A DNA stretch of 64,000 nt, from positions 102,568,036 to 102,632,035 of the forward strand of contig CM036168.1 in NCBI GenBank assembly GCA_020631735.1, in the 5' to 3' direction. The DNA is from Saccharum officinarum. Lineage: Eukaryota; Streptophyta; Magnoliopsida; Poales; Poaceae. A model generated the notes under the pieces. That model saw only the letters and a program-made list of their open reading frames with translations, did not search any database and was not told the origin of the DNA. Positions 55,724-64,000 of this stretch are shown here, in pieces. The translations under genes and the position numbers were made by a program. Every line of letters begins with the position of its first letter. Positions within the stretch are counted from its first letter, which is position 1.

Positions 55724-58170
55724 TGAAGGGTCGAGATGGCGGACTAGAGGGGGGGGGTGAATAGTCCTTTCTAAAACTTAAACGCGTAGGCTAACCAAAA
55801 CAAATGCGGAATTAAACTTATCGGTCTAGCCAAGACTACACCCCTCTATCTAAGTTCTCTAGCACCTTGCAAAGATCCTAATTAAGCAACTAAGGTGCTA
55901 AGCTTACCAAGAGCTCACCTAATCAATTCTAGAGCAAGGTCACACAAACCTATGCACTAGTACTTTGCCAAGCGAGGGAGCTCCTACACAACTAGTGAAG
56001 CAAAAGCACAAAGCCTAAGCTCGCTAGCAAAGCTCAATAACAAGGCAACTAATGCCAAATTAGAGAGCGCAAAACACTTAGCTACACAAACTAAGCAATG
56101 TGACTAACAAGGTTACACAAACCAAATTAGTCACGCAAGGGGAAGCTTCTAGCTACACAAGCAAGAAGATAACTAGCAAGCTACACAAGCAAACTAGTTA
56201 CGAGAGCAACTACACAACCACAAGTATATATGAAAGTAAATACAAGCTTGTGTTGCACGAAAGCGAACCACCGAGAAGAGTAGACAATGTTGACACGGTG
56301 ATTTTCTCCCGAGGTTCACTTGGTTGCCACCAAGCTACGTCCCCGTTGTGTCGACCAACACTTCGTGGTTCGGCGGCTAATCGGTCACACACCGAGCCTC
56401 TCAAAAGGCACCGCAAGAACCCACCATAAAGTGTGGTAGCTCAATGACACGCTCAACTAGAGTTGCTCTTCGCGATCCCCGCGGGGTGAGCACAATCCCC
56501 CTCACAAAGCTTCTCCGGAGCCCCGCACAATCTTCTTGCGAGCTTCGACGGAGCCACAAGCCACCAAGCCGTCTAGGAGGTGGCAACCTCCAAGAGTAAC
56601 AAGCACCACCGGCTTTTAACACGATCACCTAGTGCCACACGATGCAATCTCTCAAAGCAACGCACTAGAATCGCTCTCTCACTCGATCCGATGAACACTA
56701 TCAAGCATGAGTGAGTTAGAGGGCTCCCAAGCACTACCACACAAGTGCTCAGCTACCGGCCACAGCCGGCCACAAGGTCTATTTATAACCCCACAGTCAA
56801 ATAGAGCCGTTGCACACACTTGTCCGTTTTCTGCGGGAGCACCGGACGCGCCGGTCGTGACACACCGGACGCGCTCAACCGCGTCCGGTGCCCCTGCGAC
56901 GTCCACGTGTTCACCGAATTCAAATTCGTCCATTAGATCCACCAACGGTCACTGTGCGCCAACGGTCAAACGACCCACCGGACGCGCTGTAGCGAACCAC
57001 CGGACGCGCCGGTGCGCACAGTACCCGCGCCCGCGAAGACAAGACCGGACGCGCTCCTCGCAACCACCGGACGCCACAGTAACCGCGTCCGGTGCGAGTC
57101 CAGTAAGCACCCTGGACCACCGGACGCGTCCGATGGTGTAGGACCGGACGCGCACCGCGTCTGATGACTTCGTGACTCGCTGTTCGCCAGACCGGACGCG
57201 CCGGTCCCGTGGGTCACCGGACGCGCCGGTGTCAAACCCTAGCCCGCGCGCCTGACGCCCGCGCTGCACTGACCGGACGCGCCGGTCCATAGTGACCGCG
57301 TCCGGTGCAGCGTCCGGTGCGGCGTCCGGTGCAGCGTCCTGTCACTTCCGTGACCGCGTTCGCCTCTGTTTCTTTTCCGACTTCCGGCGCAATGGAAAAT
57401 AGGCATTTCACTTCCCCGAAATCGCCTGAATCCCGCGCTCGCACGCTCGGCGGGAGAGAGAAAGGAACCAAACCCCTCTCTACCCGTAAACCACAGCGCG
57501 ACCAACGCCACCTTTGCAAATGTGCCAACACCAACAAGTGATCACCACCTTGTGCTCGTGTGTTAGCATTTTCACAAACATTTTCTTCAAAGGAATTAGG
57601 CACTCAACTTGCCTCGCCACTCGATCCTAACACGTATGCAAAGTTAGATCGCTCAAGTGGCACTAGATGACCGATATGCAAACAAGTTTGCCCCTCTTAA
57701 TAGTACGGCCATCTATCCTAAACCCGGTCATCAACTTCTCTACACACCTATGACCGGTGAAATGGAAATGCCCTAGGTTATACCTTTGCCTTGCGCATTC
57801 CACTCCATCTCCTCCGATGTTGATGCAACACATGCACCAACCAATCACCAAATGATATGATCCACTTCATATCATCACGTGACCGTATTGGTTCATCGAT
57901 CTTGACCTCACTTGCTCTTCACCGTTGCCTTGGTCCTTCGGCGCCAAGCCATCACACAACTTGCCCTTCACCCTAGCAACCGGTCCATCAAGCCAAGCCT
58001 CATCTTGATCTTCTCCACCTTGGTCACATGACTCCATGTCATGTCTCATATGCAATGAGCTCCTTCATGACACCATCACATGTGGACTAATTTCCTGTGT
58101 ATCTCACATAACCACATATTAGTCCACCTAAGTTGTCACTCAATTACCAAAACCAAACAAGGACCTTTCA
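55724..58170 (-). repeat. 3' LTR of the copia element (2447 bp)
   Basis: On the plus strand it reads from TGAAGGGTCGAGATGG to GGACCTTTCA. It contains a CpG-rich array (56840-57345). Frames inside this array (56707-57603, both strands) are by-products of the repeats. Confidence 0.9.
56840..57345. repeat. CpG-rich array of CCGGACGCG motifs within copia LTR
   Basis: About 17 copies of CCGGACGC or its complement GCGTCCGG occur in 500 bp. Several sit in the near-palindrome ACCGGACGCGCCGGT, spaced irregularly at 15-60 bp. Confidence 0.75.
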
Positions 58171-58186
58171 ATCTCCCCCTTTTTGG
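58171..58186 (-). promoter_or_regulatory. Polypurine tract of copia element
   Basis: On the minus strand it reads CCAAAAAGGGGGAGAT, directly before the 3' LTR. This is the usual SIRE-type plus-strand primer. Confidence 0.8.
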
Positions 58187-61100
58187 TAATTGATGACAAC
58201 TCTACAAAGATATGGAAATTTAAGCTTTTTCAAGCTAGCACTTCACACAAAGTGTAAATTGCTAACTTGTTTTGGATTTAATGTTACTTATCCAACTTTT
58301 AAGCTCTATGTCAAGATTTGGATAAGCACCATAAAATCCGACTTGGTAGTGATAACTCCCCCTACATATGTGCTCAAATGGTTTGGTTTCAAGCTTGCAC
58401 ATATGCATAAATATGAAATTTGTGGGAGGGTTAGCACTACTAAGTGATGCTAAGGTGTATAGAATAAACCTTTGTAGCTCGCTACCAATTAGTAGCTTGA
58501 TACCATTTGAAAATCATAAGTTTGCCATCATCCTTAGCATCATGAGTAGCTAGACATTAAAAACACTAGAAACCCCGTGAGATCAACATTATAAGCAAGG
58601 TTCTAGTTTTTGCATGATAATCATAAGTCTAGCTAACATCCTATGCATGCTAGTTATCAAATCATCATTCAAGTTCTATAACTAGCATACACCACACAAG
58701 CATGCATATTGAATTTAAGAACTTATGCAATGTAAGCAAGCACATGAATTATGCACATATCAAATGTAATCAATCAAAGTTCATGAGCTTGCTCCCCCAA
58801 CTTGTATGCTTTCTTTGTCCAAAAATGTTTGATCCCCTTACATTCTTCAATGTTACTCCCTCTTTGTCCATGTTCATGTCCAATCTTTCCAATCTCTCCC
58901 CAAAGCTCAAAAGCTTTCATATCTTTGTCCAACTTCTCCCCTTTGTCATCAATTTCCATAAAAGGTGTTCTTCTCAATTGATACAAAGGCTTGTATTGGG
59001 GTAGATGGTTGAGACTTGAATATTGCATTTTTTATGGACATTACCACATATGTTAGAATGACAAACTTTATGGTTGCTCTTGAGATTCCACATAGGATCT
59101 TTGACCTTGAGACCAATCGGTGGGGCTCCTCCCCCTATGTCATAGCATGTGTCATTTACTTGAGATACCACTTGAAGATGAGGGTAGCATTGCTTGATTT
59201 GATCACTTAAAGTTGAGGATCACTTGTGAAACCATCGTCTTGCATGAATGATACCACGTGAAGATACCATGAGTAGAAATGTGATACCATTTGAAAGAGT
59301 TTTCTAGTGTGGATCCACTTTGAAGGATTTGACAATAATATTCACTTCTTGAACATTTGCTATCTTTATGAGTACCATTTGTAAGATATCACTTGTAAGT
59401 TGATGATCTAAACACCACTAGTGAATACCACTTGGAAGATCAATTTGAGTCTAGATACCACTTGAAACAAACTATATATCTATTTTCATTATTGTCTTGT
59501 GCTTGTACTCTTATCATTGTCATAAGCTTCTTGTATGACTTGAACTATGTTGATTTGCCTAAGATTCCAAGTCCGGTTTGATCCAATGACAAGCTTCTTC
59601 ACTCCTCATGCTAAGGGTTATCTTGCCAATGTTGTACTTGTCACTTGTTAGCAATCCAAACTAGATCAAGTACTTGGGTTTACTAGCTCATGAACAAACT
59701 CATATACATACCACTAGAACATTTAGACAATCAAGCAATAGTGGTAGGCTATGAATCTAAAAATTTCATTTGTCATGCATGATCCTAATAAGCATGTACT
59801 ATATGCACTAACCGCATACTAGTAAGGGATGAAATGATCATGCTCATTACAATGATACCTTTGCTATGTTGGAGTAGAGGATAGTCACATAGATTCCAAT
59901 TCATTACTCCAATAGCAATATGAAGTCCAATTTATAAGCTTGGTGAAGACCAATCATCATAGATAAATCCATTCTTCACCCATATGAAAATGTAAACCAC
60001 TTATGATCAAGTGCACTATCTCTTGAGTTGTGGTTGGCTTGCTTCATCCTTTTGATCAATGCTTGCATGAGAGAACTACTTAGAATACCACTTGAAATAC
60101 ATGACTAGCTCTCTTTTGGGTGTTGCTTGCTCTTTAGATCAATCCTTTTGATTGCTTCAACTAAGCATCACAAGTTCCTCGGATCACCACTTCCATGTTA
60201 GCCTTCCAAGTCCCAAACTTGGTTTCACCTACACACGGCGGCAAGCCCCTCACTAGGGAGAAGTGACCTTTCTCCAAAGAACCACTCTTGATACTCACTT
60301 GAAATGATATAGTTTGATTGATCCAAATGATGAACTCAATCTTGATGAATAATCCTTGAATCTACATTTGAGTCCAACTCTTCCTACATGTTTAAGTCTT
60401 TTCTTTGTACCAAATGATCTCCAATCATCACTACAACTTAAACTTCATCTTCATTTTAAGTTTGATCTTGATCTTCAAATTGAGTACCAAATAAGTACAC
60501 CAAGTACATTTCACAATACAAAAGTCTTGTACTCATTGCTCGTCATGCTTCTAGATCAATCCAAAACCAAACTTAGGTACCTCAACCACTTATAATCATG
60601 TTTCCAACTTGAGGACCTTTCAATCAAAGTGACTCTAGATTAATCTAATGATTGTCATTTTTCTGGCAGATTCTGTACCCTTCAAAGAATAATTCATATC
60701 TCCCAATGTACAGATCCAAATGCCATAAAATTTGGTGGAGATGTGATTCACTAAGTCATATAGCAACTGTAAAAATTTGAACTTCTTTTGACTTCTAGAT
60801 TGCTACTAGATTTCAAATCTTCCACCACTGCTACATGCTGAAAACTGCTGCACTATAGCTGACAAGATGCACTCCAAAACCGAAGCATCTCTTATCCACT
60901 TCTCATGAAATTTCTACAGCATCTTCTTTCATAAGTGTAGAGCATGTATACCAAATTTCAAGCCAATCCAAATAGATTTGATCACTCAAACATGGCTAAG
61001 ATCACTGCTAGCTCAGATTTTTAATGTAGGACAGATTTCAATATATGAGCTATTCTTCATCAAATATGAATCAAACTTGAAACTAACTTGTTTGAATACT

Positions 61101-61536
61101 TTCACAAGACATATATCCATTCAATCCACTTACTAAATATCATCTCATGAATTTATTCAACCCAAATCAATCCAAACTTGATTGCTAAGCATTTAATCCA
61201 TTCAATCATCTCATAGCAAGCAACATTGCACATTTATCCAATTCAATCAACTCATATGCACCCAAATAAAATGATCAACAAGAGATATACCTTGGTTAGC
61301 CCATGATCATCCAATAGCAAGCTTTTACTCAAATAAATTGCAAGCCATCAAATATATCCAATAAATCACCACAATCTTGAATGTTGCACTTGTATGTTGT
61401 AGCATTTGGACTCCACTTATTTTGACTTGGCATTGGGATAGAATATGCACTAAGCTTTAAAACTTGATTCAACATATGATGACCAAAATGAAACCATTTG
61501 AATCAAGCCTCCAATGCCGATGGTACCTATAAACAA
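58187..61536 (-). other. Non-coding internal region of copia element (in place of pol)
   Basis: This is 3.35 kb of AT-rich sequence without any long frame on either strand. The motif ATACCACTTGAA and close variants recur about nine times between 58498 and 60300. No trace of integrase or RT motifs was found by eye. It fills the place where pol would be. Confidence 0.7.
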
Positions 61537-63390
61537 TCATCCACTCTTCGATGGTACCCAAACAAGTTTGGGTCCTCTCAAGTTAGGAGCAACATACTTA
61601 GGCAAAGCCTTAGTATAGTTAGCGGGATGTTTTGCAATTCCAACCAATGAGGTACCATTGCCATCCTTTCTAAGCATATTAGTATCATCAATTGAACTAG
61701 GCTTAGAATTCTTACCTAGGGGACATGAATGTGCCATGTGTCCCCTTTTCCGGCATGAGTAGCAACTTCTCTTAGATTGAGCATTTTCTTCCTTGCTCAT
61801 ATGTTGCTTCTCATTGCCTTGCCTCTCACGAGTTGCTTGAGCCTTCTTCTCAAGCTTGGTAGGACACCCCGAGGCGAAGTGTCCCTTATCTCCACATTTG
61901 AAGCACTTGATGTGAGCATGTATTTTCTTCTCATCTTGATTCTTGCTCATCATCTTGACATCTTGAATTTGCATTGGATGTCTTGCTCTTCCACCCCTTC
62001 TTGTTTTCTTCTTCTTTATCATCAAGTCACTAACATCTTCGTGATTGATTTTGACTTGATCTTGGGGCTTTGCTTTTGGCTCAACTTGAGACTTGTTGGT
62101 AGGGCAACACTTGTCAATATGTCCCACTTCATGGCATTGGTAGCACATGAGTTGGGATAGCTTCTTTGCATCTTGCTTCTTCTTAATCTTGCCCTTGCTC
62201 TTGTTGTAGCCAATACCACTCTTATCACCATATCTTCTTTGATTGGTCATGATATGCTCAATGGCGATTTTAGAGTTGTAGCACCTCTCCAACTTGTTGC
62301 TCAAATTCTTCACTTCACTTTTGAGCTCATTGTTCTCCTTCAAAAGGTTAGTCTCACAAGACATAGAAGTAGAACAAGTATCTAATTGTGAAGAACATGG
62401 CATATCTAATAAATCATCACAAGAGGTGGATACATGCTTCTTGCCTACATCACAAGGGTTAGTAATATGTGATTGATCATTTGACCCAAATGATGAGCTC
62501 TCACTAGATTTGGTTTCTTCATTAGAAAGCTTCTTAGTGAGTAAAGCATGTTCTTGTACCAAGTTATCATGAGCAACACTAAGTTCCTCATGAGTCAATT
62601 TTAGCTCCTCATGTGAACAAGTAGTAACATAAAGTAGATGCTTTTGTTGTTCACATGTGGTCTTTAGAAAAGAGTTTTCATTTTCCAATTTACTTACTCT
62701 TCTCATCTCCCTTTTCAAGGCTCTTGAGAGTTTATATAAAAGCTCTAAATTTGGATCATCACAATCCACAACAAAACCACCAACATGTATCTTAGTGTTA
62801 CCATGTGATGATGTTGAAGAGCTTGTTGAAGCATCACTCTCATAGCCATCATCTTCACCATCAAGTGTGCATGAAGTAGAATCATTGCTTGCATCACTTG
62901 TGGTATTATCATTCTTCTTATCAAGTGATCTTGTGGTATGATCATCATCATCATCACTTGACATTGAGGTGGAGCAATCCTCCACAACCACCTTATTGTG
63001 GTCATGCTCAACATCCTCATGTACCTCCATCACTATGTGATCATCCTTCTTGAATTTTCCATCATCCCAAATTGAGGAGCCACAATAGTGATGCTTGAGC
63101 GTCGTCCACATGCTATGTGCACTTGAGAGACCCCTCACCTTGTCAAAAATCTCATCATTTAAAGCTTTGATTAGATAAAACTTAGCTTGTGCATCAAGTG
63201 TTCGGCAATCCTTTTGAGCTTGGGTACGGTTACCACACCCATCCAAGTCATGAGAAAAGCCAACAACTATGATCCACCAAAACTTAGGGCCAAGAGCACG
63301 AAAATGATCAAGCATGTGATTTTTCCACCGTGCATAGTGAGTGCCATCAAAAATGTGTTCCACACAATCATCTAGCCCATAAGTCGCCAT
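61537..63390 (-). CDS. Copia-type Gag with three CCHC knuckles
   Basis: This is an intact 617-residue structural protein of a Ty1/copia element. The N-terminal Gag core (about residues 10-130: HYARWKNHMLDHF, then FYLIKALNDEIFDKV and MWTTLKHHYCG) is of the UBN2/DUF4219 type. It is followed by an Asp/Ser/Thr-rich stretch (about 140-200) and a coiled coil (about 230-390). Three CX2CX4HX4C knuckles follow: CYQCHEVGHIDKCCP near 415, CFKCGDKGHFASGCP near 495 and CYSCRKRGHMAHSCP near 540. Most copia Gags have one knuckle; two or more with a long Gag occurs in the SIRE lineage. It ends at TGA 61537-61539 with no pol frame after it. The start ATG 63390 is 36 bases inside the primer-binding site. Confidence 0.9.
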   Translation of the reverse strand: MATYGLDDCVEHIFDGTHYARWKNHMLDHFRALGPKFWWIIVVGFSHDLDGCGNRTQAQKDCRTLDAQAKFYLIKALNDEIFDKVRGLSSAHSMWTTLKHHYCGSSIWDDGKFKKDDHIVMEVHEDVEHDHNKVVVEDCSTSMSSDDDDDHTTRSLDKKNDNTTSDASNDSTSCTLDGEDDGYESDASTSSSTSSHGNTKIHVGGFVVDCDDPNLELLYKLSRALKREMRRVSKLENENSFLKTTCEQQKHLLYVTTCSHEELKLTHEELSVAHDNLVQEHALLTKKLSNEETKSSESSSFGSNDQSHITNPCDVGKKHVSTSCDDLLDMPCSSQLDTCSTSMSCETNLLKENNELKSEVKNLSNKLERCYNSKIAIEHIMTNQRRYGDKSGIGYNKSKGKIKKKQDAKKLSQLMCYQCHEVGHIDKCCPTNKSQVEPKAKPQDQVKINHEDVSDLMIKKKKTRRGGRARHPMQIQDVKMMSKNQDEKKIHAHIKCFKCGDKGHFASGCPTKLEKKAQATRERQGNEKQHMSKEENAQSKRSCYSCRKRGHMAHSCPLGKNSKPSSIDDTNMLRKDGNGTSLVGIAKHPANYTKALPKYVAPNLRGPKLVWVPSKSG

Positions 63391-63425
63391 CCTCTCGGGT
63401 CGGTGAAGACCGCAAATGAGAGACC

Positions 63426-63441
63426 CGGCTTTGATACCAAT
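63426..63441 (-). promoter_or_regulatory. Primer-binding site of copia element
   Basis: On the minus strand it reads TTGGTATCAAAGCCGG next to the LTR end. This is close to the initiator-Met tRNA complement TGGTATCAGAGC. Confidence 0.8.
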
Positions 63442-64000
63442 TGAAGGGTCGAGATGGCGGACTAGAGGGGGGGTGAATAGTCCTTTCTAAAACTTAAACG
63501 CGTAGGCTAACCAAAACAAATGCGGAATTAAACTTATCGGTCTAGCCAAGACTACACCCCTCTATCTAAGTTCTCTAGCACCTTGCAAAGATCCTAATTA
63601 AGCAACTAAGGTGCTAAGCTTACCAAGAGCTCACCTAATCAATTCTAGAGCAAGGTCACACAAACCTATGCACTAGTACTTTGCCAAGCGAGGGAGCTCC
63701 TACACAACTAGTGAAGCAAAAGCACAAAGCCTAAGCTCGCTAGCAAAGCTCAATAACAAGGCAACTAATGCCAAATTAGAGAGCGCAAAACACTTAGCTA
63801 CACAAACTAAGCAATGTGACTAACAAGGTTACACAAACCAAATTAGTCACGCAAGGGGAAGCTTCTAGCTACACAAGCAAGAAGATAACTAGCAAGCTAC
63901 ACAAGCAAACTAGTTACGAGAGCAACTACACAACCACAAGTATATATGAAAGTAAATACAAGCTTGTGTTGCACGAAAGCGAACCACCGAGAAGAGTAGA
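63442..64000 (-). repeat. 5' LTR of the copia element (partial)
   Basis: It starts TGAAGGGTCGAGATGG and matches 55724-56285 across the visible length. The one difference noted is a G run of 7 rather than 9. It is cut by the window end. Confidence 0.9.

Larger units (their letters stand above)
55724..64000 (-). mobile_element. SIRE-like Ty1/copia element with gag only (right LTR truncated by window)
   Basis: It is in minus orientation: 5' LTR at 63442 onward (cut by the window end), a Met-tRNA-type primer-binding site at 63426-63441, gag 63390-61537, 3.4 kb of non-coding DNA, a purine tract at 58171-58186, and the 3' LTR 55724-58170. The purine tract (read as CCAAAAAGGGGGAGAT) and the large Gag with knuckles fit the SIRE/Maximus lineage. 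No protease, integrase, RT or RNase H is seen, so it is non-autonomous. The 559 bases of right LTR that are visible differ from the left LTR essentially only in the length of one G run. Confidence 0.85.

Noticed and set aside
56830..57350. CRISPR-like array of short repeats
   Set aside because: Spacing is irregular, units are palindromic CpG motifs inside a retrotransposon LTR, and the genome is a plant.
56707..57603. Overlapping frames in the copia LTR as genes
   Set aside because: They are by-products of the CCGGACGCG motif array and are open on both strands.
1..64000. tRNA, rRNA or other structured RNA genes
   Set aside because: I searched by eye for tRNA box motifs and rRNA-like blocks and saw none that I could support. 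A covariance-model search would be needed to exclude them.

Overview
The window is nuclear DNA of a grass, most likely Andropogoneae (sorghum, sugarcane or a close relative). The basis is two GC-rich OVATE family genes embedded in short inverted-repeat elements typical of grass gene space, interrupted by very large nested retrotransposons. There are no bacterial or organellar features. A 100-base N gap (22999-23098) and many homopolymer indels around it show that this is draft assembly sequence.

Layout. 1-5474: OVATE family gene OFP-1 (plus strand, 2158-2936, with an apparent one-base frameshift) surrounded by eight MITEs. 5475-43815: one degenerate L1-type LINE (ORF1 with DUF4283 and a CCHC knuckle; ORF2 with endonuclease, RT, zf-RVT and RNase H), bounded by a perfect 17-bp target site duplication. 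It was split at base 6644 by Ty3/gypsy chromovirus (Tekay/Del-like) elements that leave a 5-bp GTGGG duplication at 6640-6644 and 39147-39151. Between these lie two complete copies of the same element (LTR about 4.8 kb each, gag-pol with chromodomain), separated by a duplicate piece of the LINE and the N gap. 43816-49947: intergenic DNA with four MITEs, a GC-rich minisatellite and an intact-ended 989-bp hAT element with an 8-bp duplication. 49948-50667: second OVATE gene OFP-2 (minus strand), convergent with OFP-1. 50849-53430: more MITEs and a two-unit direct repeat. 53431-64000: a three-level nest. A hAT transposase remnant was hit by a reverse-oriented Tekay-type LTR, which was hit by a SIRE-like Ty1/copia element that carries gag but no recognisable pol.

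The most notable system is in the gypsy element. Between the primer-binding site and gag, both copies carry a separate intact 194-codon ORF. After Met removal its N-terminus would match the histone H3 tail at 18 of 21 positions, keeping K4 and the A-R-K-S motif around K9 but replacing K14 and K18. The tail is followed by a long coiled coil and an acidic C-terminus. The same element's integrase ends in a chromodomain-like module, a class of domain known for reading the H3 tail. Splice-acceptor-like sequences sit directly before both the H3-like ORF and gag, so the two may be expressed from differently spliced RNAs. I know of no description of this arrangement, and its function is inference.
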